Of a stretch of 46,670 nt of DNA, positions 15,794 to 24,024 are shown piece by piece; the stretch's first letter is position 1; each line of letters opens with the position of its first letter. The position numbers and the translations under genes were made by a program. Under the pieces are notes generated by a model. It made no database searches. It was not told the DNA's origin and saw nothing but the letters and a program-made list of their open reading frames with translations. The stretch covers positions 1-46,670 of the forward strand of contig CAJTUD010000013.1 in the NCBI GenBank assembly GCA_910579725.1, read 5' to 3'. The DNA is from an uncultured Oscillospiraceae bacterium (GTDB lineage: Bacteria > Bacillota > Clostridia > Oscillospirales > Oscillospiraceae).

Positions 15794-17035
15794 TTATGTC
15801 CGGTAATCTCCGTTGATCTTGATATAGTCATAGGTGATATCGCAGCCCCAGCAGGTGCAGGACTCGCTGCCTTCGGCCATGGCGATTTCAATATCCACCT
15901 CGTCCTCCGAGAGAATCTTCCTGGCCAGCTCCTCGTCGAAATCCAGCCCCCGGCCGTTCCGGCAGACCAGAATCTCCCCTCCTCCGGAGGCAAAGGAAAC
16001 ATCCACCTTCTCCGGATCAAACTTCTCTCCGGAATATCCCATGGCGCACAGCACCCGGCCCCAGTTGGCGTCACAGCCGAAGATGGCCGCTTTGGTCAGT
16101 GTGGAGGAAATGACGGACTTCGATATGGTCTCCGCCTGCTCCTCGGTGGCCGCACCCTGGACGGTGCAGGTGATCAGGTGTCTGGCCCCTTCACCGTCCC
16201 TGGCCATGGACCGGGCCAGCAGATAACAGATCTCGTGGAGCTTCATGACAAAATCCACATAGTGTTCGTCTGCCTCAGTGATCTCCCTGTTCCCCGCCAG
16301 ACCGTTGGCCAGAATGCAGCAAGTATCGTTGGTGGAGGTATCCCCGTCCACGCTGATGCGGTTGAAGGTGGTCCTGACCACCTCCTCCAGGGCCTCCTGG
16401 AGCATTCCCTGGGAAATGGCGCAGTCGGTGGTGATAAAACAGAGCATGGTGCCCATGTTGGGGTGAATCATACCGCTGCCCTTGGCGATACCGCCGATAT
16501 GGATGGTTTTTCCACCAATGACGACCTGCCCGGCAAACTCCTTCTTTACCGTGTCGGTGGTCATGATGGCGTGGGCTGCGCCGTCGCTGCCTGCGGCGCT
16601 GTGCTCCAAAAGGCCGTACAGCTCCGGTATGCCGTTCTCAATCACGTCCACCTTCAGCGTCTGACCGATGACGCCGGTGGAGGCCACCAGCACTTCCTCT
16701 GGTGCGCAGCCGATGGCCCTGGCTGCTGCCGCGCACATCTTTTCCGCGTTCTCCTCGCCCTGGGGAGCGCAGGCGTTGGCATTGCCGCTGTTGGCGATAA
16801 TGGCCCGGACCTTGCCATGAGTCAGGTGAGACTTGGTCACACGGATGGGAGCCGCCTTTACCACGTTCCTGGTGAACATGGCCGCCGCCGCGCAGGGTAC
16901 ATCGGAGACAATCAGTCCCAAATCCTTTTTGCTGGTATTGTGGGTCTTCACCCCCACGTGGAGCCCCGCCGCCCGGAACCCCTGGGCGGCGCACACGCCG
17001 CCGCTGATCGTGTTGAAATCTGTTTCCTTGCACAT
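15794..17035 (-). CDS. argJ: Glutamate N-acetyltransferase / amino-acid acetyltransferase
   Basis: 413 residues. Transfers acetyl from N-acetylornithine to glutamate and, in bifunctional members, from acetyl-CoA, which explains the absence of argA here. Ntn-type precursor cleaved before a Thr nucleophile: GMIHPNMGTML has Gly195-Thr196, where many relatives have Ala-Thr. Also NSGNANACA near the N-terminus and CDANWGRVL toward the C-terminus. ATG 17035 has AGGAG eight bases upstream; the longer frame lies inside argC. It follows argC by 11 bases. Bifunctionality is an inference from gene content. Confidence 0.96.
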   Translation of the reverse strand: MCKETDFNTISGGVCAAQGFRAAGLHVGVKTHNTSKKDLGLIVSDVPCAAAAMFTRNVVKAAPIRVTKSHLTHGKVRAIIANSGNANACAPQGEENAEKMCAAAARAIGCAPEEVLVASTGVIGQTLKVDVIENGIPELYGLLEHSAAGSDGAAHAIMTTDTVKKEFAGQVVIGGKTIHIGGIAKGSGMIHPNMGTMLCFITTDCAISQGMLQEALEEVVRTTFNRISVDGDTSTNDTCCILANGLAGNREITEADEHYVDFVMKLHEICYLLARSMARDGEGARHLITCTVQGAATEEQAETISKSVISSTLTKAAIFGCDANWGRVLCAMGYSGEKFDPEKVDVSFASGGGEILVCRNGRGLDFDEELARKILSEDEVDIEIAMAEGSESCTCWGCDITYDYIKINGDYRT

Positions 17036-17046
17036 AGTGGCTTCTC

Positions 17047-17991
17047 CTATTTCACCAGCCCGGCTTCCTCCGGGAAGCCCAGCATGATATTCATATTCTG
17101 TACCGCCGCGCCAGACGCGCCCTTGCCCAGATTGTCCAAGCGGGCGGAGAGCATCACCTGCTCCCCGTTCCCGCAGACAAAAATCTGCAAATCGTTGGTC
17201 CCCGCCAGATTGTTGGAACCGATAAAACCGCAGGTAGGCGCGTCGTCCGGCCGGACCGTGACAAAGCACGACCCAGCGTAAAAATCCCGGTAGAACTGCC
17301 GCAGGCTGTCCGGACTCTGCGCGCCCGAGAGCATATCCAGATAAAGGGGCACAGTTACCACCATGCCCTGTGGGAAGTCGCAGATCATGGGCATGAATAT
17401 GGGCTTTCGCGTCAGGCCGCAGAGCTGCACCATCTCCGGGAGATGCTTGTGGGAAAGCGTCACAGCATAGTGGCGGGGACTGACCAGCTCCGGTTCCCGC
17501 TCTGCCGCCTCGTACTGGGCGATGGCCTTCTTTCCGCCGCCGGTGTAGCCGGACAGGGCGTGACAGGTCAGAGGCGCGTCCGGATACAGCAGGCCCCGGC
17601 GGACCAATGGCGCAATCAGGGAAATGAAACCCGTGGCGTAGCAGCCGGGATTGGCAACGCGTCCGGCAGTGCGGATGGCCTCCCGCGCTTCTTTGCCAAG
17701 CTCCGGGAAGCCGTAAATCCAGTCGGGAGCTGTCCGGTGGGCGGTGGAGGCGTCGATGATCCGGGTAGCGGGGTTTTCCACCAGCTCTATCGCCTCCACG
17801 GCGGCCTCGTCCGGCAGGCAGAGGAAGACCACATCGGCCTCGTTCATCAGCCTTTTCCGTTCTGCGGTATCCTTGCGCTTGTCCTCGTCGATGAGCAGGA
17901 GCCGAATGTCCTCCCGATCCGCCAGCCGGTCGTAGATCTGAAGGCCGGTGGTGCCCTCCTTGCCATCGATATAAATTTTTGGTTTACTCAT
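17047..17991 (-). CDS. argC: N-acetyl-gamma-glutamyl-phosphate reductase, short type
   Basis: 314 residues, the length of the short ArgC type. Reduces acetylglutamyl phosphate to the semialdehyde with NADPH. N-terminal Rossmann segment with DGKEGTTGLQI and the catalytic PGCYATG (Cys117); HALSGYTGGGK follows, and a conserved HKHLPEM. ATG 17991 has GAGGTG six bases upstream; earlier in-frame codons have no ribosome site and lie at the end of the lipoprotein gene. Confidence 0.96.
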   Translation of the reverse strand: MSKPKIYIDGKEGTTGLQIYDRLADREDIRLLLIDEDKRKDTAERKRLMNEADVVFLCLPDEAAVEAIELVENPATRIIDASTAHRTAPDWIYGFPELGKEAREAIRTAGRVANPGCYATGFISLIAPLVRRGLLYPDAPLTCHALSGYTGGGKKAIAQYEAAEREPELVSPRHYAVTLSHKHLPEMVQLCGLTRKPIFMPMICDFPQGMVVTVPLYLDMLSGAQSPDSLRQFYRDFYAGSCFVTVRPDDAPTCGFIGSNNLAGTNDLQIFVCGNGEQVMLSARLDNLGKGASGAAVQNMNIMLGFPEEAGLVK

Positions 17992-18001
17992 ATACGTCAC
18001 C

Positions 18002-18715
18002 TCATTCCTCCACTGATACGAAGCCCTGCTCACAGGACACGTTGTACAGGCCGTACCGGGTCAGCCTGTCCTCCCCGCTCTGGGACCGCCCGTCCTCAGT
18101 ATCCCAGGGGTTAAAGGTGTTAACCCAGCTGACAAAGCCCTCCGGCAGGTCCTGCCGTTGGGAGCCGGGCAGATACACCAGGATTTCCTCCGCGCCGTCC
18201 AGACCATGGGGACTGGCACCGATGTAGAGGATGCCGTCCGCAGCAAGCTCTTCCCCCTCGGTTTCCTTCTGTTCAATATGTTCCAGCCTCATGGAATAGG
18301 TGAGATCATCCGCCTTCACCGGCTGGCTGAAGTTCCCGGAGAAGCGGCAGATGGAAACCATACCATTGTCCGTGTCGTGGTACATGCCGGTAAAGGAGCC
18401 GTCCGCCGCCACCTCCAGCTCAGTGGACCAGCCCCCTGCGCCGCTGGCAAAGGAGAAGCTGCGGGGAAAAATCGCCTCCGACGCAGGGACTGCGGCGGGT
18501 TCTTCTTCGTTTTCCTCAGTGGGTAGGTCTGTGGTTTCCTCTTCCGGCGGAAAGGCGGTTTCCACTGTGGATGGGGCTGCGGGTCCCTCTGCGGGTGCAT
18601 CCTCCACCACAGCTGGCGCCAGAGACGAGGGGGCCTCCGGAGTTGTTTCTCTCGGTGCGCCGCAAGCAGTCAGACATAACGCCAGAGCCACCCATGTTCT
18701 CAACTTTTTTCTCAA
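18002..18715 (-). CDS. Unrecognised lipoprotein in the arginine cluster
   Basis: 237 residues with a TTG start. The signal peptide is basic (MRKKLR), then hydrophobic, ending in the lipobox LTAC (Cys18). A Pro/Glu/Ala-rich linker of about 70 residues follows, then a folded domain (about 80-237) with YGLYNV near the end. No family recognised. The TTG at 18715 is supported by GGGGGGAG eight bases upstream and by overlap with the argH stop (TTGA); it ends 11 bases before argC. So an outer-surface lipoprotein is translated together with arginine enzymes. A role in sensing or uptake would be speculation. Confidence 0.8.
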   Translation of the reverse strand: MRKKLRTWVALALCLTACGAPRETTPEAPSSLAPAVVEDAPAEGPAAPSTVETAFPPEEETTDLPTEENEEEPAAVPASEAIFPRSFSFASGAGGWSTELEVAADGSFTGMYHDTDNGMVSICRFSGNFSQPVKADDLTYSMRLEHIEQKETEGEELAADGILYIGASPHGLDGAEEILVYLPGSQRQDLPEGFVSWVNTFNPWDTEDGRSQSGEDRLTRYGLYNVSCEQGFVSVEE

Positions 18716-20139
18716 GCCCGTGTCTCCCCCCAATGGCCGCCGATGACGGAGCTCGTTTTTGTACGATATTCATGGATAAATTGGTCGAGTTTGGATATTT
18801 GCCGGGACGTCTCCTCCACAGCGGGACCGCCGAAGCTGCTGCGCTGTCCCATGCAGGTTTCCAGGCGCAGAGCCTCGTACACGTCCTCCCCGAACAGGGG
18901 GGAGATCTTCTGGAGCTCCGGCAGGGTCAGCTCTTCCAGGAGCTTGCCATTTTCGGTGCAGTAGTAGACCAAATTTCCAACGGTGGTATAGGCATCCCGG
19001 AAGGGCATCCCCTTTCGGGTCAGATAGTCAGCACAGTCGGTGGCGTTGATAAAGCCGCCTCCAGCAGCCTGGCGCATATTCTGAGGCAACACCCGCATGG
19101 TGGCGATCATACCCGTAAACACCGGCAGGCACATTTTCACCGTGTCCACAGCGTCAAAGACCGGCTCCTTGTCCTCCTGCATGTCCTTGTTATAGGCCAG
19201 AGGCAGACCCTTCATGATGGTCAGCAGACCCATGAGATGGCCGTAAACCCGGCCGGTCTTGCCTCGAACCAGCTCGGCCACGTCAGGATTCTTCTTCTGG
19301 GGCATGATGGAGCTGCCGGTGGAATAAGCGTCGTCCAGCTCGATGAATTTGAATTCCCAGCTGCACCAGAGAATGACCTCCTCGGCAAAGCGGCTGAGAT
19401 GCATCATCAAAATGGACAGACCACTTAGAAGCTCAATGGCGTAGTCCCGATCGCTGACGCCGTCCAGGCTGTTGGAGCAGGGCGCGTCGAATTCCAGAAG
19501 CTTAGCCGTCTTCCAGCGGTCAATGGGATAGGTAGCACCCGCCAGGGCGCCGCTGCCCAAAGGACAGATGTTCATCCGCTTTTTGCAGTCCCGAAGGCGG
19601 GTCATGTCCCGGCAAAGCTGCTCGCCATAGGCCAGCAGATGATGGGCAAAGGAGATAGGCTGGGCCCGCTGGAGATGGGTATAGCCGGGCATCACGGTTT
19701 CCTGATTCTGCTTGGCCTGATCCAGAATCGCCTGCTGGAGGTCCAGAATCTGTCCGGTAATCTCGTCGATTTCCCGGCGGAGCCAGAGGCGAAGGTCCAC
19801 AGCGACCTGATCGTTGCGGCTGCGGGCAGTGTGAAGGCGCTTGCCGGCGGTCCCGATTTTTTCCGTCAGAAGGGCTTCCACATTCATGTGGATATCCTCA
19901 TTGTCAGCGGTGAATTCGATTTTTCCGGCCTCGATATCCTTCAAAATCTCTTTCAGCCCGGCGATGATCTGGTCCTTGTCCTCCAGGGAAATGATCCCGC
20001 AGTCAGAGAGCATCGTCGCGTGGGCAATGCTGCCTTCAATGTCTTCCCTGTACAGTCTGCAATCGAACTGAATGGAAGAATTGAAGTCGTTTACTAAACT
20101 GTCCGTTTCCTTACGGAAACGGCCGCCCCATAGCTTCAT
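18712..20139 (-). CDS. argH: Argininosuccinate lyase
   Basis: 475 residues. Splits argininosuccinate into arginine and fumarate, the last step of the pathway. The superfamily signature GSSIMPQKKNPD is complete; also HTARSRNDQVA near residue 105 and the catalytic-His region GYTHLQRAQPIS. GAGG lies eight bases before the ATG. It is slightly longer than the usual 460 residues, mainly at the C-terminus. Its stop overlaps the lipoprotein start. Confidence 0.97.
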   Translation of the reverse strand: MKLWGGRFRKETDSLVNDFNSSIQFDCRLYREDIEGSIAHATMLSDCGIISLEDKDQIIAGLKEILKDIEAGKIEFTADNEDIHMNVEALLTEKIGTAGKRLHTARSRNDQVAVDLRLWLRREIDEITGQILDLQQAILDQAKQNQETVMPGYTHLQRAQPISFAHHLLAYGEQLCRDMTRLRDCKKRMNICPLGSGALAGATYPIDRWKTAKLLEFDAPCSNSLDGVSDRDYAIELLSGLSILMMHLSRFAEEVILWCSWEFKFIELDDAYSTGSSIMPQKKNPDVAELVRGKTGRVYGHLMGLLTIMKGLPLAYNKDMQEDKEPVFDAVDTVKMCLPVFTGMIATMRVLPQNMRQAAGGGFINATDCADYLTRKGMPFRDAYTTVGNLVYYCTENGKLLEELTLPELQKISPLFGEDVYEALRLETCMGQRSSFGGPAVEETSRQISKLDQFIHEYRTKTSSVIGGHWGETRA

Positions 20140-20159
20140 CGTTATTTCCTCGTTTCTTC

Positions 20160-20180
20160 TTCGCCGCCTCCGGCGGCGAA
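20160..20180. repeat. 9-bp GC hairpin in the argH leader
   Basis: TTCGCCGCC (20160-20168) pairs perfectly with GGCGGCGAA (20172-20180) over a three-base loop. It lies 20 bases upstream of the argH ATG, just ahead of the SD. No U-run follows on the argH strand, so it is more likely an RNA-stability or leader element than a terminator. Confidence 0.5.
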
Positions 20181-20349
20181 CGGTAAATTTTTCTATTCAA
20201 TAGCCCAGGACCTGCGCGGCCTCGGACTCCGCGCGTTTGTACCGCCGGCACACCCGTGGGCTGGCCGGGACGGTCATTTGCGCCGCGCAGTCACAAATGT
20301 GGTGCGCGTGGAATCCAATGAAAGATCAGCAACAGAGCCGCCTGCGGCA

Positions 20350-20389
20350 ATACAAAATAAAAGGGGGAACCGGGGGCATAGCCCCCGGT
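20350..20389 (-). terminator. Intrinsic terminator of argG
   Basis: On the minus strand ACCGGGGGC (20381-20389 arm) and its complement (20369-20377 arm) form a perfect 9-bp stem with a 3-base loop, followed by a C-run and TTTTATTTT. It lies 8 bases past the argG stop, so argG is at least partly transcribed apart from argH and the rest. Confidence 0.8.
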
Positions 20390-20396
20390 ATGAATA

Positions 20397-21617
20397 TTAA
20401 AGCTTCCCCTGCTCCCGATACGCCTGCACCGTATCGGGCAGACCCCAGAGATTGATAAAGCCTGTGGCGTCATTCTGATTATAGTCACTCTCCTCGAAGG
20501 TGACCAGCTTCTCGGAGTACAGGCTCTCAGGAGAGGTGACGGAAGATGTGATAATATTCCCCTTGTACAGCTTCAATTTCACCTGTCCGGTGACGTGCTC
20601 CTGGGTCTTGACGGCAAACGCCTGAAGGCACTCCCGCAGAGTAGTGAACCACTTGCCGTTATACAGCAGATCCGCAAAATCCACTGCCAGCTTACTCTTC
20701 ATGTGCTTGGTATCCTTATCCAGCGTAATCATCTCCAGCACCTCGTGAGCACGATACAGAATCGTTCCGCCCGGAGTCTCATAGACGCCGCGATCCTTCA
20801 TCCCTACCAGACGGTTCTCCACAATGTCCAGCAGACCGATGCCGTTGTCGCCGCCCAGCTTGTTGAGCTTGCGGATGATGTCGCTGGCCTTCATCTTCTC
20901 GCCATCAATGGCAACCGGTACACCCTTGACGAAGTCCAGAGTCACATAAGCGGGCATGTCTGGCGCCATAGCGGGTGAAACGCCCATCTCCAGGAAACCG
21001 GGCTTGTCGTACAGAGGCTCGTTGGCGGGGTCCTCCAGGTCCAAGCCCTCGTGACTCAAGTGCCACAGGTTCTTATCCTTGGAGTAGTTGGTCTCGCGGC
21101 TGATCTTCAGGGGAACGTTGTGGGCCTCGGCATAGTCGATCTCCTCGTCCCGGCCCTTGATATCCCACTCCCGCCAGGGAGCGATGATGGTCATCTCAGG
21201 AGCAAAACGCTTGATGGCCAGTTCGAAGCGAACCTGATCGTTACCCTTGCCGGTGCAGCCATGGGCAATAGCATCCGCTCCTTCCTTCCTGGCAATGTCC
21301 ACCAGACGCTTGCCGATAATGGGACGGGCAAAGGCCGTACCCAGCAGATAGTCCTCGTATTTGGCCCCCATCATCATGGAGGGGACGATCACGCTGTCCA
21401 CCATCTCGTCCACCAGATCCTCAATGTACAGCTTGGATGCGCCGGTCTTGATAGCTTTGGCCTCCAGGCCGTCCAACTCGTCTCCCTGGCCCACGTCAGC
21501 GGCTACGGCGATGATCTCGGGGTTGTTGTAGTTTTCCTTCAGCCAAGGAATGATGATGGAAGTGTCCAGACCACCGGAGTAGGCCAGAACAATCTTTTTG
21601 ATCTCTTTTTTGCTCAT
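20397..21617 (-). CDS. argG: Argininosuccinate synthase
   Basis: 406 residues. Condenses citrulline and aspartate with ATP. N-type ATP pyrophosphatase P-loop SGGLDTS (about 14-20), then GCTGKGNDQVRFE and the ISRETNYSKDKNLWHLSHEG region. GGAGG lies ten bases before the ATG. It has its own promoter region with possible arginine-repressor half-sites and its own terminator. Together with argH it leads the arginine block. Confidence 0.97.
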   Translation of the reverse strand: MSKKEIKKIVLAYSGGLDTSIIIPWLKENYNNPEIIAVAADVGQGDELDGLEAKAIKTGASKLYIEDLVDEMVDSVIVPSMMMGAKYEDYLLGTAFARPIIGKRLVDIARKEGADAIAHGCTGKGNDQVRFELAIKRFAPEMTIIAPWREWDIKGRDEEIDYAEAHNVPLKISRETNYSKDKNLWHLSHEGLDLEDPANEPLYDKPGFLEMGVSPAMAPDMPAYVTLDFVKGVPVAIDGEKMKASDIIRKLNKLGGDNGIGLLDIVENRLVGMKDRGVYETPGGTILYRAHEVLEMITLDKDTKHMKSKLAVDFADLLYNGKWFTTLRECLQAFAVKTQEHVTGQVKLKLYKGNIITSSVTSPESLYSEKLVTFEESDYNQNDATGFINLWGLPDTVQAYREQGKL

Positions 21618-21668
21618 AACGGAAATGTCCTCCTGTGTTTATTTGTGTATAATTAAATTTGTATATAT

Positions 21669-21689
21669 ATTATATCTACACGGTTATTT
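21669..21689 (-). promoter_or_regulatory. argG promoter -10 with TTGCAT upstream
   Basis: On the minus strand TATAAT at 21669-21674; the closest -35-like hexamer is TTGCAT with a short 15-base spacer, so activity may depend on a regulator. The TTGCATAAAT sequence also resembles an ARG half-site. Confidence 0.45.
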
Positions 21690-21824
21690 ATGCAATACAA
21701 AGTTTTTATGAATTACTGGAAGTTGCTGGGGTTGTCCTTGTGCAATTTACCGGAAAATTTTTCTTTACAAAGGGGAAAGTTTGCTTTCTGTCCCCCGATC
21801 CGACGGATCAACGCTGCTTTCAGA

Positions 21825-21855
21825 TAGAATAATATTCAATTTATACTGCATAAAC
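21825..21855. promoter_or_regulatory. Candidate ARG box pair
   Basis: The sequence around 21825-21838 contains AGAATAATATTCAA, close to the ArgR/AhrC palindrome TGAAT-N4-ATTCA but with one base fewer in the centre; a weaker TACTGCATAAA follows. Placement about 210 bases upstream of argG fits repression by looping, but no argR gene is in the window. Confidence 0.3.
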
Positions 21856-21871
21856 ATAAAATAGAGCTGAC

Positions 21872-21956
21872 GGGACAGATATTGGGTGTCCAGATGCAAT
21901 TGTTAAATTGACGGGGCAGAACGGGGCAGATAGGAATTATATGGGACAAAGTGTCC
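21872..21956. repeat. Phased GGGRCARA repeats with GGACA/TGTCC pairs
   Basis: GGGACAGA at 21872, GGGGCAGA at 21913 and 21923, GGGACAAA at 21943: spacings 41, 10 and 20, close to whole helical turns. Two of them form inverted pairs, GGACA-N9-TGTCC (21873-21891) and GGACA-N3-TGTCC (21944-21956). They sit 60-140 bases upstream of the permease -10, which suggests an operator array. Confidence 0.5.
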
Positions 21957-22008
21957 AAATAACCAGGAAAAATTTAGTGGGAATGTGCATGGTTAATAGG
22001 AATCGGGT

Positions 22009-22018
22009 TTGGTATAAT
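22009..22018 (+). promoter_or_regulatory. Extended -10 promoter of the permease gene
   Basis: TTGGTATAAT: consensus TATAAT (22013-22018) preceded by TG one base upstream; the -35 (TGGTTA, 21990-21995) is poor. Leader to the ATG is about 65 bases. Confidence 0.55.
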
Positions 22019-22088
22019 CAACACAATGCATACCCCCACCGGCCTGCCGCGGCCAGCGGCGGCCCATTATTACAGGAGGTACATCCCC

Positions 22089-23534
22089 ATGAAAAAAAAT
22101 TTCAAGGACCCCAAAAATGCAGAGTACACCAGCCCCTATGAGTTTCGCGGGAAAATTCCTCTGCCCCAGGCCATCCCTCTTGGCTTGCAGCATGTGCTCG
22201 CCATGTTTGTGGGCAACTTGACGCCGCTGATGATTATCTGCGGCATCTGCGGCATTACCGCCGGCGATCCGGATCTCTATGTTACCCTTCTGCAAAACGC
22301 TATGCTGGCGGCAGGCGTCATTACCCTGATCCAACTGTGGTCTATCGGCCCCATCGGCGGTCAGGTGCCTGTGATCATGGGCACCAGCTCCGGCTTTTTG
22401 GGGGTGATGAAGGGCGTGGCCGCCAGTATGGGCGGCGGCGTGGTAGCCTACAGCGCCATTATCGGCGCCGCTATGGTGGGAGGATTATGCGAAGCCATAC
22501 TGGGCTTCTTTATCAAGCCGCTGAGAAAATTCTTTCCGCCGGTAGTCACCGGTACGGTGGTGCTGGCCATTGGACTGAGCCTCATCAGCGTGGGCGTAAA
22601 CTCCTTCGCTGGCGGCAGCGGTGCAAAGGACTTCGGCTCCCTGCCCAATCTGCTGCTGGGCCTGCTGGTACTGGTTGTGATCGTGGCCCTCAAGCATTTC
22701 ACCAAGGGCATCACCTCCACCTCCTGCATTCTCTGCGGGATTATCGTAGGCTACATCGCCGCCTCCATTATGGGACTAGTGATGCCACACGCGCTGACTG
22801 ACTCGGAGGGCGCGGCATACACCGCCTCCTGGTATGTCAATTGGGGCCGGATCGCCGAAGCGGACTGGTTCTCTGTGCCGAGAATTCTGCCGGTGAAGCC
22901 ATCCTTCAATCTCCACGCCATCCTCTCCATCCTCATTATGTTCCTGGTGACGGCGGTGGAAACCATCGGCGATATCTCCGGGTGCATCGAGGGCGGCATG
23001 GGCCGGGAGGCCACCGCCAAAGAGCTGTCCGGCGGCGTGGTCTGCGACGGCGTGGGCTCCTTCATCTCCGCGCTGTTCAGCTCCCTGCCCACTACCTCCT
23101 TCTCTCAGAACGTGGGGCTTGTCACTATGACCAAGGTGGTTAACCGGATGGCACTGACTTGCGGGGCGGTGTTCCTGGTGCTGGCAGGGCTGTCTCCCAA
23201 GCTGGCGGCGGTGATCTCCATCATGCCCCAGAGCGTTCTGGGCGGCGCGGCGGTGATGATGTTTGCCTCTATCGCCGTTTCGGGCATCAAGCTGCTGACC
23301 AAATACGGCATCACCAACCGGGTTGTTACCATCGTCTCTATCGCCATGGGTCTGGGCTTCGGCCTGGGAGCCACCAGCGGTGCGCTGGCAGGCCTGCCAG
23401 AGGCAGTGCAGCTGATCTTCGGCGGTTCCGGCATCGTCCCCGCCGCCGTTCTGGCAATCATCCTGAATCTTCTGATTCCCAAGGAGCAGGAGGATCTGGA
23501 CCACGAGGCGCGGGCAAACGGTACGCCGGCGTAA
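22089..23534 (+). CDS. pbuX: Xanthine/uracil permease (NCS2 family)
   Basis: 481 residues with about 12-14 hydrophobic segments. Proton-coupled nucleobase uptake across the cytoplasmic membrane. N-terminal GLQHVLAMF, the substrate-binding VETIGD in the eighth helix region, and the NCS2 signature QNVGLVTMTK (Q-N-x-G-x4-T-K). The xanthine/urate branch is more likely than uracil from the QNVG form, but specificity is inferred. ATG 22089 has AGGAGG ten bases upstream; the frame extends 21 codons further up without a ribosome site. Transcribed alone, ending in a hairpin. Confidence 0.88.
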   Translation: MKKNFKDPKNAEYTSPYEFRGKIPLPQAIPLGLQHVLAMFVGNLTPLMIICGICGITAGDPDLYVTLLQNAMLAAGVITLIQLWSIGPIGGQVPVIMGTSSGFLGVMKGVAASMGGGVVAYSAIIGAAMVGGLCEAILGFFIKPLRKFFPPVVTGTVVLAIGLSLISVGVNSFAGGSGAKDFGSLPNLLLGLLVLVVIVALKHFTKGITSTSCILCGIIVGYIAASIMGLVMPHALTDSEGAAYTASWYVNWGRIAEADWFSVPRILPVKPSFNLHAILSILIMFLVTAVETIGDISGCIEGGMGREATAKELSGGVVCDGVGSFISALFSSLPTTSFSQNVGLVTMTKVVNRMALTCGAVFLVLAGLSPKLAAVISIMPQSVLGGAAVMMFASIAVSGIKLLTKYGITNRVVTIVSIAMGLGFGLGATSGALAGLPEAVQLIFGGSGIVPAAVLAIILNLLIPKEQEDLDHEARANGTPA

Positions 23535-23550
23535 TCACAGGACTGCAAAG

Positions 23551-23582
23551 CTCCCGGAAGCCGGTGCTTCCGGGAGTTATTT
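23551..23582 (+). terminator. Terminator of the permease gene
   Basis: CTCCCGGAAGC (23551-23561) pairs perfectly with GCTTCCGGGAG (23566-23576) over a CGGT loop, followed by TTATTT. It lies 16 bases past the stop. Confidence 0.75.
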
Positions 23583-23633
23583 GCATGGGCATAGTCCAAT
23601 TATTGTTTTTTCTTTAAATTGATAAAATACCTC

Positions 23634-23662
23634 TTGACAAGATGCACTGTGCGTTGTATAGT
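23634..23662 (+). promoter_or_regulatory. Strong promoter of the padR operon
   Basis: TTGACA (23634-23639), 17-base spacer, TATAGT (23657-23662). It is close to consensus and lies 24 bases before the likely GTG start. Confidence 0.8.
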
Positions 23663-23685
23663 ATTGTGCGAAAGGGGGCATGATT

Positions 23686-24024
23686 GTGATCGACCCACAA
23701 TTGAAGCGAGGACTGCTGGATGTCTGCGTGCTGTCCCTGCTGCGGCGGGGTGACTCCTACGGCTACCAGATCATCAAGGATCTCTCCAGCTGCATCGAGA
23801 TCTCGGAATCTACCCTCTACCCGATTTTGAGAAGGCTGGAAAACTGCGGCTGCCTGACTGTATACTCTGTGGAGCACAGCGGCAGGCTGAGAAAATTTTA
23901 CCGCATTACCACGGAGGGAATCAGGACGATCGACCAATTTCTGTCCAGCTGGCCGGAAATCCAGCGGGTATATGATTTGATAAAGGAGTGTGCCGGAAAT
24001 GACGCGCGCAGAGTTTCTGAATGA
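23686..24024 (+). CDS. PadR-family transcriptional regulator
   Basis: 112 residues. Winged-helix DNA-binding protein: LKRGLLDVCVLSLL, GDSYGYQIIKDL, ESTLYPILRRLE and the wing segment SGRLRKFYRIT. This is the short PadR form that commonly pairs with a DUF1700 gene. GTG 23686 fits the AAGGGGG ribosome site (seven bases); the ATG six bases earlier is too close to it. The end overlaps the next gene by 26 bases. Inference: autoregulator of the pair; the effector is unknown. Confidence 0.92.
   Translation: MIDPQLKRGLLDVCVLSLLRRGDSYGYQIIKDLSSCIEISESTLYPILRRLENCGCLTVYSVEHSGRLRKFYRITTEGIRTIDQFLSSWPEIQRVYDLIKECAGNDARRVSE

Larger units (their letters stand above)
21618..22088. other. 471-base divergent region between argG and the permease
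   Basis: No gene seen. It holds the argG promoter (21669-21674 as -10), candidate ARG-box sequences (21686-21716 and 21825-21855), a cluster of phased GGGRCARA repeats (21872-21950) and the permease promoter (22013-22018). The left two thirds are strongly AT-rich. A purine riboswitch was looked for and not found. Confidence 0.6.

Noticed and set aside
21618..22088. Purine riboswitch before the permease
   Set aside because: The conserved aptamer core was not found; only protein-type repeats and a promoter are visible.
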